Shown: positions 8,210 through 14,999, counted from the stretch's first letter. The stretch: DNA of 17,623 nt from CALMEC01 sp964440285 (GCA_964440285.1 CAYTRV010000029.1:1-17623); one strand, 5' to 3'. Numbers and translations are program-made. Notes: generated by a model from the letters alone, not told the origin.

Positions 8210-8530
8210 ATGGATCACATCAGGGTCTTCGTCTCGGGAGAGCGCCAATTGGCTCCGCTCGCCGGCCAAACCGCCGTGTATGCGTGTCGTCACTGCCGTG
8301 ACGCGGTCAAGGTGACGAGCCTGCGCTACCTTCCGGAATCCTGTCCAGGGTGCCAGGTCTCGACGTGGGACGACGAGGGGCGGTGCGCCAACTGGGAGCG
8401 TTGCTCGGCTGTCCGCCGGCCGGGCATCCGCGGCCGCTCACACTGTCACGCCTGCGACTACTCGATCTGGACGCTCGTCGGCGTGGAGGAGGGCTCGCGG
8501 CTGCTGTCGGGATCGTCCGGAGGGCCGTAG
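8210..8530 (+). CDS. Uncharacterised eight-cysteine zinc-ribbon-like protein
   Basis: This 106-aa protein has four cysteine pairs: C26-x2-C29, C45-x2-C48, C59-x5-C65 and C79-x2-C82. That is enough for two zinc ions in a ribbon or treble-clef arrangement. Between the second and third pairs is an acidic patch (DDE, 54-56), and two tryptophans flank the third pair. I do not recognise the family. A good SD (GGAGGT, 10 nt before ATG) supports the start. The last 24 residues overlap, on the opposite strand, the 3' end of hyuB by 73 bp. The final cysteine pair lies just before the overlap, so the conserved core is outside it. Binding of nucleic acid or protein is possible; no function can be assigned. 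Confidence 0.65.
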   Translation: MDHIRVFVSGERQLAPLAGQTAVYACRHCRDAVKVTSLRYLPESCPGCQVSTWDDEGRCANWERCSAVRRPGIRGRSHCHACDYSIWTLVGVEEGSRLLSGSSGGP

Positions 8531-10035
8531 CCGCCGCCACCGGGACTCTCGATCGCGATGAGGTCCCCGGCGCGGAGATGGCCGCGCCACTTGGCCGGGA
8601 GCGGCTCGCCGTTGAGCGTCGTCCGACCGACCGCGCCGTCGCAGCCCCCGGCGCGCCCGCGCGGACGGAAGGCCCTTCGTTCGGCGAGCACCGACGCGTC
8701 CGCGTCGACGAGCACCTCGATCGCCCGCTCGATGCCGTCTCCGCCGCGGCGCGCGCCGTCGCCCCCCGTGGCGGGCCGTAGGCGGTAGCGGGCGACACGC
8801 AGCGGGTAGGCGCTCTCGAGCGCCTCGATCGGTGTGTTGAGGGTGTTGCTCATCGCGACGTGCACACCGGACGGACCGTCGGCATGCTGGGACGCGCCTT
8901 GCCCGCCGCCGACGGTCTCGTAGTACGTGAAGCCGGCGCCGCCGATGACCAGGTTGTTCATCGTGCCCTGGCCCTGGGCCGGAACGTCGATCGCGTTCCC
9001 GAGCGCCGCGAAGACCGCGTCGACGATCCGGCTCGACGTTTCGACGTTGCCCGCGGCGACCGCTGCCGGCGGCTGGGCGTTCACGAGGCAACCGGCCGGA
9101 GCGAGGATGTCGACCGCCGCGAACGCGCCGGCCGACGCCGGAATGTCGGGATCGGTGACGGCGCGCACCACGAAGTACACCGCGGAGCGGGTTACCGCCA
9201 ACGGGCAGTTGATGTTCCCGGCGGTTGTGGGGTCCGTCCCGGTGAAGTCGACGGTGAGACGGTCGCCGGCGACCGTGACTGCGAGCCGGATCCAGACGGG
9301 CTCGTCGGTGACCCCGTCTCCCTCGAGGGCCTCGGCGGCGTGCCAGGTGCCGTCCGGCATCGCGGCGATCGCGGTCCGGGTTCGGCGCTCCGCGTAGTCG
9401 AGGAGGGCCGTGAACGCGTCCCGCACGCCCGCGGGCGTGTGCCGCTCTGCCACTTCCGTCAGCCGCCGCTCCGCCAACCGGTGCGCGGCGATCTGCGCCC
9501 GCAGGTCACCCTCCCGCTCGACGGGCGTGCGGGTGTTCGCGAGGAGCAGATCCATGACGTCCCGGATCGGCCGGCCGGCGCGGACGACACGCACCGGCGG
9601 GATGACGAGCCCCTCCTGCAGCAACTCGCGCGACCCGGCGGGCATGCTCCCAGCCGACATGCCGCCGACGTCGGCATGGTGCGCGCGGCTCACGGCGTAC
9701 GCTCCGAGCCGCCCTTCCAGGGCGATGGGGGAGATGAGGGTGATGTCCGGGAGATGCGTTCCGCCGCGGTAGGGGTCGTTGACCGCCCAGATCTCACCCG
9801 GCACGCCGCCGCGATCGCGGACGGCCGCCACGGCCTCCGGCATCGCGCCGAGGTGCACGGGGATCGACGCCGACTGCACCACCATGCGCCCATCGGCGTC
9901 GAAGATCGCCGTGCTGCAGTCGCGGCGCTCGGTGATGTTGGGGCTGTATGCGGCGCGGATGAGCGCGGCCTCCATCTCCTCCGCCACGGCGCGCAGCGCA
10001 TTCGACATCACCTGGAGCGACACGGCATCCATCAT
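8458..10035 (-). CDS. hyuB: Hydantoinase/oxoprolinase B-subunit protein
   Basis: A 525-aa HyuB-family protein, the partner of HyuA in ATP-dependent hydrolysis of cyclic amides such as hydantoins, 5-oxoproline or related lactams. Family features include an N-terminal NITERRDCSTA segment, NDPYRGGTHLPDI, GNINCPLA, the GGGQGASQHADG region, NTPIEALE followed by YPLRV, and RRGGDG. It ends in the usual Gly-rich segment GGGGYGPP plus a 19-residue tail. The start is placed at the first of two adjacent ATGs (10035); the TGA of hyuA overlaps it (ATGA), indicating translational coupling. An upstream in-frame start at 10101 lies wholly inside hyuA and is less likely. The substrate cannot be told from sequence. 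Confidence 0.92.
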   Translation of the reverse strand: MMDAVSLQVMSNALRAVAEEMEAALIRAAYSPNITERRDCSTAIFDADGRMVVQSASIPVHLGAMPEAVAAVRDRGGVPGEIWAVNDPYRGGTHLPDITLISPIALEGRLGAYAVSRAHHADVGGMSAGSMPAGSRELLQEGLVIPPVRVVRAGRPIRDVMDLLLANTRTPVEREGDLRAQIAAHRLAERRLTEVAERHTPAGVRDAFTALLDYAERRTRTAIAAMPDGTWHAAEALEGDGVTDEPVWIRLAVTVAGDRLTVDFTGTDPTTAGNINCPLAVTRSAVYFVVRAVTDPDIPASAGAFAAVDILAPAGCLVNAQPPAAVAAGNVETSSRIVDAVFAALGNAIDVPAQGQGTMNNLVIGGAGFTYYETVGGGQGASQHADGPSGVHVAMSNTLNTPIEALESAYPLRVARYRLRPATGGDGARRGGDGIERAIEVLVDADASVLAERRAFRPRGRAGGCDGAVGRTTLNGEPLPAKWRGHLRAGDLIAIESPGGGGYGPPDDPDSSREPSSTPTSVQIE

Positions 10036-11951
10036 CCGGCGCGCTCCAGGACGAGAGCCCCCGCGGAACCGGTTCGGACCGTCCATCCCGGCGCGAGCCA
10101 TCCGGTCGCTCCGTCCAACGGGAACACCGCCGGCCCATACGACGGAACCTCCGGCGGCGCGCCGGTGAGGTCTGGTGTCGCCCCCGGGTGGGAGGCGGCG
10201 AGGCGGATCGAAACGACCTCGACCGCCCCCTCGGAATCGGCGTCACCGAAGCGGCGGCGGTGGGCGTTATGGAACGTCGCGGCCAGGTCGGACAGCGGCA
10301 GCGAGGGGTCCCAGGCGACGGTGAGGAAGTGCGCCTGCCCGGCGTACCGGCAGTCGGCCTGCGCCTGCAGCACGCCGCCGGGCAGTGCTCGGGCGAGGCG
10401 CGACTCGAGCATCGCGAGCGGCGCCGAGAGGTCGGCGCCCGCGTCGATAGTGGTGAGGACGCTGAGCACCTCGTCCCGGCGCTCGCCGGCGACCACGAGC
10501 CCGAGCGCGGCGAGAAGCCCGGCAGCACCGGGCAGGATCACCCGCCGCATGCCCAGTTCGCGTGCCACGTCGCATGCGTGGAGTGGCCCGGCGCCGCCGA
10601 ACGCCACCAACGCCATCTCGCGAGGGTCGACCCCGCGCTCGACGCTCACGACCCGCAACGCTCGCACCATCTCCTGGACGGCGACCGCGACGATCCCGTC
10701 CGCGCAGGCCTCCAACGTCAGGCCGAGGTCCCGCGCGAGCGCGCCGACGGCCTCGCGCGCCGCTGCACGGTCGATCCGCAGACCGCCGGCAAGGGGCGCG
10801 GCGGCGTCGATCCGGCCGAGGACGACGTTCGCATCGGTCACTGTCGCAGCGTTCCCGCCTCGCCCGTAGCAGGCGGGCCCGGGAATGGCGCCCGCGGATG
10901 CCGGGCCCACACGCAGCGCGCCGCCGTCATCGGCCCACGCGATGCTCCCGCCGCCGGCGGACACCGTGTGGATGTCGAGCATCGGCAGGTGCAGCGGATG
11001 GCCGTTGATGCGCGTCTCGGAGGTCCGCGCCGGGGTTCCCTCGATCAGGGCCACGTCGCAGCTGGTGCCGCCCATGTCGAATGTGAGCACCCGTTCCTCG
11101 CCGAGCAGGCGCGCGACATGCGCAGCGCCCAGCACCCCGGCCGCCGGACCCGACAACACGGTCCACGCGGCATGCTCCGACGCCGCATCGAGGTCGATGA
11201 GCCCGCCGTTCGACTGCATGATCGCTGGGCGCGGCAGATCGACCTCGGCGCAGCGCACGCCGAGGGAATCGAGGTAGCGACGTAGCACGGGGGCCAGGTG
11301 CGCGTCGATGCACGTCGTCGAGATGCGCTCGTACTCCCGGATCTCGGGCAGTACGTCGAACGACGCGCTCACGTGGACGTGCGGCAACCGTCTGCGCAGC
11401 TCATCGGTCACCCGGCGCTCGTGATCGGGATGGGCGAACGAGAAGAGCAGACCCACCGCAGCGGCCTCCACGCCGCTCTGACGCACACGCTCGACCGCAG
11501 CGTCGACGGATGCCGCGTCCAGGGGTTCGATCACCCCGTGGGGTCCGCAACGCTCCCGCACCTCGATGCGCCGTTCGCGTGGCACGATCGGCGGGGGGTG
11601 GTGGACGTCGAGCCGGTAGAGGTGGGCGCGGTCCTGGCGGCGAAGCTCCACGATGTCGGCGAACCCCTCGGTGGTGACCAGCGCGATCGGCGCACCTGTG
11701 CCCTCGAGGAGCGCGTTCGTCCCGACGGTCATGCCGTGGGCGAACCGCGTCACCGCGGACGGGGCGACGCCGGCCCGTTCGAGGGCCGCGAGCACCGCGG
11801 CGACGACGGCGACGCTCTGATCGTCCGGGGTAGTCGGAAGCTTGGCGGTCACGACCCGCCCCTGATGGACGACGACGGCGTCGGTGAACGTGCCGCCCAC
11901 GTCGACGCCGACGAGCGCTCCGGCGGCGGGCGGGGCGGGAAACATCGTCAT
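10032..11951 (-). CDS. hyuA: Hydantoinase/oxoprolinase A-subunit protein
   Basis: A 639-aa ATP-binding subunit of the hydantoinase/oxoprolinase family, with an actin-like ATPase (ASKHA) fold. The phosphate-binding loop DVGGTFTD is at 17-24, and the second phosphate loop FDMGGTSCD at 291-299. A VSAGGGSIAW segment follows, all standard for HyuA. Length is slightly below the common ~680 residues. ATG ACG ATG at 11951-11943 offers two starts with no SD. TAGTGT stands 10 nt upstream of the first, so a leaderless or near-leaderless mRNA is likely. It is the first gene of a two-gene operon with hyuB and diverges from the CPWC thiol protein gene. The real substrate (hydantoin, oxoproline, other lactam or acetophenone-like) is open. 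Confidence 0.93.
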   Translation of the reverse strand: MTMFPAPPAAGALVGVDVGGTFTDAVVVHQGRVVTAKLPTTPDDQSVAVVAAVLAALERAGVAPSAVTRFAHGMTVGTNALLEGTGAPIALVTTEGFADIVELRRQDRAHLYRLDVHHPPPIVPRERRIEVRERCGPHGVIEPLDAASVDAAVERVRQSGVEAAAVGLLFSFAHPDHERRVTDELRRRLPHVHVSASFDVLPEIREYERISTTCIDAHLAPVLRRYLDSLGVRCAEVDLPRPAIMQSNGGLIDLDAASEHAAWTVLSGPAAGVLGAAHVARLLGEERVLTFDMGGTSCDVALIEGTPARTSETRINGHPLHLPMLDIHTVSAGGGSIAWADDGGALRVGPASAGAIPGPACYGRGGNAATVTDANVVLGRIDAAAPLAGGLRIDRAAAREAVGALARDLGLTLEACADGIVAVAVQEMVRALRVVSVERGVDPREMALVAFGGAGPLHACDVARELGMRRVILPGAAGLLAALGLVVAGERRDEVLSVLTTIDAGADLSAPLAMLESRLARALPGGVLQAQADCRYAGQAHFLTVAWDPSLPLSDLAATFHNAHRRRFGDADSEGAVEVVSIRLAASHPGATPDLTGAPPEVPSYGPAVFPLDGATGWLAPGWTVRTGSAGALVLERAG

Positions 11952-11961
11952 GGCCCCGGGG

Positions 11962-11967
11962 ACACTA
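11962..11967 (-). promoter_or_regulatory. -10 box TAGTGT for hyuAB
   Basis: Reading the minus strand, TAGTGT is followed by 10 bases and then the hyuA ATG. No SD is present between them. The box faces away from the TACAGT box of the divergent gene, about 52 bp apart. Confidence 0.45.
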
Positions 11968-12019
11968 CGTCGCCGGACGGTCCACTCGCACGCTGCGGCA
12001 ACGTTTCGGCTTTTCGGGG

Positions 12020-12025
12020 TACAGT
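12020..12025 (+). promoter_or_regulatory. -10 box TACAGT for the CPWC thiol protein
   Basis: TACAGT is a textbook TANNNT box preceded by GG. The leader would be about 20 nt and contains AGGAGG (12043-12048), 4 nt before the ATG at 12053. Confidence 0.5.
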
Positions 12026-12052
12026 GATCGGCGAGAACTCCGAGGAGGAACG

Positions 12053-12385
12053 ATGATCCGGCTCTACCAGCTCGAGCGGTGCCCGTGGTGCGCGGCGGCG
12101 CGGCAGGGCCTCGCGAACGTGGGGGTGGAGCACGAGCTCGTCAACGTGCCGTACGAGCGGTCTGAGCGGACGGACGTGATCGAGCTCACGGGGCAGTCGC
12201 TGGTCCCGGTGCTCGTCGACGGCGACACCGTCGTTTGGGACTCGCGCCGGATCGTGCGGTATCTCTACGAGTCCTACGGCGGACCGGAGCGGGCGCGGTC
12301 GATCAGCGAGCTGCCGACCGACACCGGGGGGACCCGAACCCTCGCGCCGGTGATCGACGATTGTCCTGTCCCAGACGTCCGTTGA
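12053..12385 (+). CDS. Glutaredoxin/GST-N-like thioredoxin-fold protein
   Basis: A 110-aa protein whose first ~77 residues form a complete glutaredoxin-like fold. The redox motif C10-P-W-C13 follows the first strand, the cis-proline loop is L50-V-P52, and a WDS segment (62-64) ends the fold before the helix IVRYLYESYG. It could reduce disulfides or glutathione/mycothiol-type adducts; the cofactor cannot be inferred. A strong SD (AGGAGG, 4 nt before ATG) fixes the start. The last ~25 residues lack similarity to the fold and run into the edge of the relic zone that follows. The tail may therefore be read-through of rearranged DNA rather than original protein. Confidence 0.8.
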   Translation: MIRLYQLERCPWCAAARQGLANVGVEHELVNVPYERSERTDVIELTGQSLVPVLVDGDTVVWDSRRIVRYLYESYGGPERARSISELPTDTGGTRTLAPVIDDCPVPDVR

Positions 12386-12431
12386 CGCGTTGGCGGGTGA
12401 AAGCCCGCCGGACCGGAGGGGCCGCCCGTCG
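12386..12431. other. Unassigned DNA at the left edge of the relic zone
   Basis: No start, stop-delimited protein pattern or structured RNA was recognised. Reverse-strand frames through this stretch show no similarity to the expected end of a GGDEF domain, so homology to the neighbouring relic seems to stop here. Confidence 0.35.
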
Positions 12432-12839
12432 CGGATCGCCACCGGACAGCGTCACCCGGCCTAGCACCGGGAACCCGGAGCCCGCGAAGCACGCGCGCAT
12501 CCGCTCCGCCGCCTGCCCCGCCATGTCGCCATCGGTCTGCTGAGCAGCCGGCCGAAGCGACCGTCCCCGACGCGGCCGAGCACGTCGCCCACACGCGACG
12601 CGTTCTCGAGGCGCCGGGCGACCTCCGCGAGCACGAACCCCGCCGTCCGGTGCCCATGGCCGGCGGCGATGGCCCCGAAGCCGTCGATCTGGAGCATGAC
12701 AAGGCTCAGGTGGAGGCCGGTGACGTTCGCGAGTTCCACCGAGCGGCGCAGCCGCCGGTCGAAGACCTCAGTTGAGAGCAGCCCGGTCAGAAGGTCGCTG
12801 CGTTCGAGCTGGCCGATCCGGGCGCGGGTCGCGGCATTG
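12432..12839 (-). pseudogene. Truncated, frameshifted GGDEF-domain relic
   Basis: Read on the minus strand from 12839, the translation begins in a GGDEF-style linker (NAATRARIGQLERSD). It continues through LTGLLSTEVF, a QIDGFG segment (usual DIDGFK) and a GHGHRTAGFVLAEVARRL helix. The position of the GGDEF signature reads VGDGRF, so the catalytic residues are gone. Near 12537-12543 the frame must shift by one base (an apparent 1-nt loss) to continue as DGDMAGQAAERMRACFAG and GFPVLGRVTLSGG. A second shift near 12440 is needed to reach VAIRDG. The N-terminal part of the protein is missing beyond 12839. This is a dead diguanylate-cyclase-type gene. Homology is by motif reading only. Confidence 0.72.
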
Positions 12840-13064
12840 GTACACCTGCGCGAGGACACCGCACACCGCTATGTCCTTCAGCTCGTGGGTCGGCGCTGGA
12901 GCATCGAGCGGGACCGGCGGTGGAGCGACGAGACACCCGGCTCACACCTCGTGCTGATCGGCCTTCCGGAGTCGATCCATACCGAGGAGCTGGCAGCGAC
13001 CATGGCGCGCCTGCCCGTGCCGGGGTCGTCGCCGAGCCCGGGTCAGGCCTCTTCGATGCGCTGA
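12840..13064 (+). pseudogene. C-terminal relic of a CobW/P47K-like (COG0523) GTPase
   Basis: From 12840 the plus strand reads VHLREDTAHRYVLQLVGRRW, then SIERDRRWSDE, then SHLVLIGLPESIHTEELAATMARL, to a TGA at 13062-13064. This is the strand-helix pattern of the C-terminal domain of CobW-family metallochaperone GTPases, including the W-x-D segment and the LV-IG strand before the last helix. The GTPase domain and the usual CxCC metal site are absent. Upstream of 12840 the same frame runs antisense through the GGDEF relic and makes no sense as protein. The natural end seems kept and overlaps the end of the SPOR gene by 22 bp. Assignment is moderate, from pattern memory without alignment. Confidence 0.55.
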
Positions 13065-13933
13065 GCGTAGGCGCCCGCGTAGGTGCGGCGCAGCGTCGCC
13101 GCCTGGCTGATCGCCTGGGTACGGCTCGTGTAGACGCCCGAGAAAACGACCCAGTACTCGGGCTCGAGCGTCGCGTAGAGGGACGACTGGATGAGCCCCG
13201 CCGATCGTCCCGTGGCCTGCACGCGGCTGCGGAAGGCCGTCGCGTCGGACTGGCTCGTCGTACTCGCGAGGATGACCGTCCATCCGCTCGTCCCGTCAGG
13301 CCAGCTGTCGGCACCCACCGGTGTTGTCGGCGTCGTGGTCGTGGTGGTGGTCGAGGTTGTCGTCGGCGCGGTGGTCGTCGTCGACGTGGTAGTGGGGGGG
13401 CTGGTCGTCGCGGTTGTCGTGGGGCTCGTGAACGTCGTCACACCGGTGGGCGAGGTCGGGACGAATGTGGTCGTCGGGAGTTCGGTGGAGGTCGGGAACG
13501 GCGGCAGTCCCCCGGTGGTGGTGCCGGTCACGTCGACCGAGCTGGTCGGCTCGGTCGGGAATGTCGGGGTGGTCCCGATGGGCGGCAGGCCGGTGGACGT
13601 GGAGATCGTTGGGATGGTGGCCGTGCCGATCGCCGTCGTGTCGTCCTCCTTCGCGATCGCGTAGGCCAGCGCACCCGCACCGACCCCGAGCGCGAGCAGC
13701 CCGATGGCGAGGATGCCGGCGGGGCCGATCCGCCGCCGAAGCTTGGGCGCGGAAGGGGTCGGCGCGCCACACTCCAGGCAGTACGGCTGATCCTCCTCGA
13801 GGCCGTGACCGCACTCAGCACAGGTCGGGACGACCGGCTCGGCGGCTGCGCCGTCCGGCGTCCCCTCGACCGGGTCATCGTCCCCGGGACGATGGGGCTC
13901 GTCGTCGGGGAGCGTGACGTGATCGTCGCTCAT
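13043..13933 (-). CDS. Zinc-ribbon, single-pass membrane protein with SPOR domain
   Basis: A 296-aa modular protein. An acidic N-terminus (1-35) is followed by a zinc ribbon with C38-x2-C41 and C52-x2-C55, a basic patch, a hydrophobic helix (about 71-93), a long Thr/Pro/Ser linker (about 98-215) and a C-terminal SPOR-like domain (about 218-296, starting GWTVILAS). SPOR domains bind glycan strands stripped of stem peptides, usually at division sites. The likely topology is cytoplasmic ribbon, membrane helix and extracytoplasmic SPOR. The ATG overlaps the TGA of the upstream gene (ATGA), so the two zinc-ribbon proteins are translationally coupled. A role in division or envelope is inferred from SPOR only. 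Confidence 0.85.
   Translation of the reverse strand: MSDDHVTLPDDEPHRPGDDDPVEGTPDGAAAEPVVPTCAECGHGLEEDQPYCLECGAPTPSAPKLRRRIGPAGILAIGLLALGVGAGALAYAIAKEDDTTAIGTATIPTISTSTGLPPIGTTPTFPTEPTSSVDVTGTTTGGLPPFPTSTELPTTTFVPTSPTGVTTFTSPTTTATTSPPTTTSTTTTAPTTTSTTTTTTTPTTPVGADSWPDGTSGWTVILASTTSQSDATAFRSRVQATGRSAGLIQSSLYATLEPEYWVVFSGVYTSRTQAISQAATLRRTYAGAYAQRIEEA
13319..13423 (-). repeat. Thr-rich low-complexity tract in the SPOR protein
   Basis: Codons for Thr (mostly ACC/ACG/ACA) fill residues about 171-205 of the SPOR protein, giving an imperfect GTGGTC/GTCGTG-like repeat on the plus strand. It encodes a flexible wall-spanning linker and is a likely site of length variation. It is not a CRISPR array because there are no spaced identical repeats. 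Confidence 0.7.
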
Positions 13934-14481
13934 CGGTCCTCGGTGGGCGTCGTCTGGGCGGCGTCGCCGATCACCGCGGTCTCCGCGATGGCGATGACCT
14001 GCGTGTCGGCGTCATCGACGGGGATGTGGATTCGCGCGCCGCAGCGGAAGCAGAACGCGGCATCGGTCTGGTACGGCGCGCCGCAACTGAGACAGTATCC
14101 GGCCGGCGGCGGCACCCGGACGCGCCCCTGGCGCCGGCGACTGTCGAGGTCGGCAAGCTGCTCGTCGATCGTCGTGATCCGGGCGTCGAGCTCGTGAACC
14201 ACCCGGGCCCTGCGCGCGACGAGGTCATCGCCCAGCATCGCGCGCGAATGCAGATCCAGCGCGAGGCCGCCCAGGTGGTAGACGGTCTCCTGACGCTCGT
14301 CCCACAGCCGCCGGCGCTCACGTCGAAGCTGGCCGGTGGTCGGTGGTCGGGGGGCACGAGCCGTCGGCGGAGCGGCGTGCGGGGCCGGCGCCTCATCCGG
14401 CGCAACGGGCTCGGGCACTGGGCTGTCGGAGGCGTCTTCCCCGATCGACTGCGTCACTCGGTCTTGGTCCACGTCGCCCAC
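13930..14481 (-). CDS. Coiled-coil plus zinc-ribbon protein, partner of the SPOR protein
   Basis: A protein of 183 aa from the outermost GTG (14481), or 180 aa from the GTG at 14472. The N-terminal 50 residues are acidic and Pro/Ala-rich. Residues about 51-118 are charged and helical, probably a coiled coil. A zinc ribbon follows with C130-x2-C133 and C144-x2-C147, then an acidic tail. The family is not recognised. The coordinates give the outer limit. A TACCCT -10 box directly abuts the GTG at 14481, so transcription would begin near the second GTG at 14472, making that the better leaderless start. The TGA overlaps the ATG of the SPOR gene. Zinc-ribbon type and coupling suggest the two act together, perhaps as an assembly at the inner face of the membrane (inference). 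Confidence 0.75.
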   Translation of the reverse strand: MGDVDQDRVTQSIGEDASDSPVPEPVAPDEAPAPHAAPPTARAPRPPTTGQLRRERRRLWDERQETVYHLGGLALDLHSRAMLGDDLVARRARVVHELDARITTIDEQLADLDSRRRQGRVRVPPPAGYCLSCGAPYQTDAAFCFRCGARIHIPVDDADTQVIAIAETAVIGDAAQTTPTEDR

Positions 14482-14487
14482 AGGGTA
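14482..14487 (-). promoter_or_regulatory. -10 box TACCCT for the zinc-ribbon/SPOR operon
   Basis: On the minus strand GG-TACCCT ends one base before the GTG at 14481 and 9 bases before the in-frame GTG at 14472. The spacing to the second GTG matches the other leaderless starts in the window. The nearest purine-rich SD-like run (GGAGGGTGG) is more than 20 nt upstream of either start. Confidence 0.45.
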
Positions 14488-14571
14488 CCGGACGCTTCGG
14501 CCACCCTCCGAACGTTGACGGTCCGGCTAACGGGGGGTTGCCAGTGAGTGCGCCGCACGGACCGCCGGCGG

Positions 14572-14883
14572 TCAGGTGGCCACGTCCCCCGTGGTGGGCG
14601 GGATGATCGGGAGGCCGGTCGCCAGCTGCTTCGTCCCGCCCGCCCGGTAGCCGATATCGACGACGTCGCCGCGCAGGTCGCCGTAGACGCCGATGCCGAT
14701 CGCGAGCATGATCCTGCGGCCGAGCCCAAGCTCCGGCTGTGGGCGCAGCGGCGTCGTGAACCGGACCCATCGCCCCTCGATCACGAAGTCCGCGCCGTCC
14801 CGCATGGGCTGAGCGTTGACGTACACGTCGAACGGCGGCTCGGCGCCCTGCGGGAGAGGCACGCTCCAGGCAGGGGATCCCAT
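14572..14883 (-). CDS. Small conserved-looking protein of unknown function downstream of tRNA-Arg
   Basis: A 103-aa protein with a β-rich N-terminal half (SVPLPQGAEPPFDVYVN, then DFVIEGRWVRF) and a short hydrophobic, Gly-rich segment (RRIMLAIGIGVYG) before another β-like stretch. The pattern is protein-like, with conserved-looking PQGAEPPF and TGLPI blocks, but I cannot assign a function. The ATG at 14883 lies only 2 nt after the 3' end of tRNA-Arg and has no possible SD. It must therefore be read from a leaderless mRNA or from tRNA read-through. The next Met (QPM, residue 27) would remove the PQGAEPPF block and is less likely. It probably shares the promoter of the tRNA. Confidence 0.65.
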   Translation of the reverse strand: MGSPAWSVPLPQGAEPPFDVYVNAQPMRDGADFVIEGRWVRFTTPLRPQPELGLGRRIMLAIGIGVYGDLRGDVVDIGYRAGGTKQLATGLPIIPPTTGDVAT

Positions 14884-14885
14884 AG

Positions 14886-14958
14886 CACGCGCGGCAGGAT
14901 TCGAACCTGCGACCTCTGGCTCCGGAGGCCAGCGCTCTATCCACTGAGCTACGCGCGC
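14886..14958 (-). tRNA. tRNA-Arg (anticodon CCG)
   Basis: Minus-strand cloverleaf of 73 nt. The acceptor stem GCGCGCG/CGCGCGT has six Watson-Crick pairs and one terminal G-U. The D arm is GCTC/GAGC, the anticodon stem CTGGC/GCCAG with loop CTCCGGA (anticodon CCG), and the T arm GCAGG-TTCGAAT-CCTGC. The discriminator base is G. CCA is not encoded; the next bases are CT and then the ATG of the following gene. It reads CGG Arg codons, which are frequent in this GC-rich DNA. Maturation needs RNase Z cleavage after the discriminator and CCA addition. Confidence 0.97.
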
Positions 14959-14967
14959 TCGTCTGCG

Positions 14968-14973
14968 AGTGTA
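14968..14973 (-). promoter_or_regulatory. -10 box TACACT for tRNA-Arg
   Basis: On the minus strand GG-TACACT is followed by 9 bases and then the mature 5' end of the tRNA. The primary transcript would have a very short 5' leader for RNase P and would run on into the 103-aa gene. No terminator lies between them. Confidence 0.5.
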
Positions 14974-14999
14974 CCGGAGACCCCGACCCTGGAGGCTCC

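Noticed and set aside
8860..10869. 669-codon plus-strand frame opposite hyuA/hyuB
   Set aside because: It crosses the hyuA-hyuB junction and has no recognisable domain, while both hyu genes have full family motifs.
12325..12350. tRNA T-arm-like GGTTCGGGTCC on the minus strand
   Set aside because: The near-invariant A58 is missing and no acceptor, D or anticodon arm can be built around it.
12840..13064. A novel intact gene starting at ATG 12669 and ending at 13064
   Set aside because: The first 57 codons are antisense to the GGDEF relic and Arg/Ser-rich; only the part from 12840 looks like real protein, so it is a truncated relic and not a new gene.
13319..13510. GTGGTC/GTCGTG repeats suggesting a repeat array
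   Set aside because: They are Thr/Pro codons of a linker in frame with the SPOR protein; there are no regular spacers.
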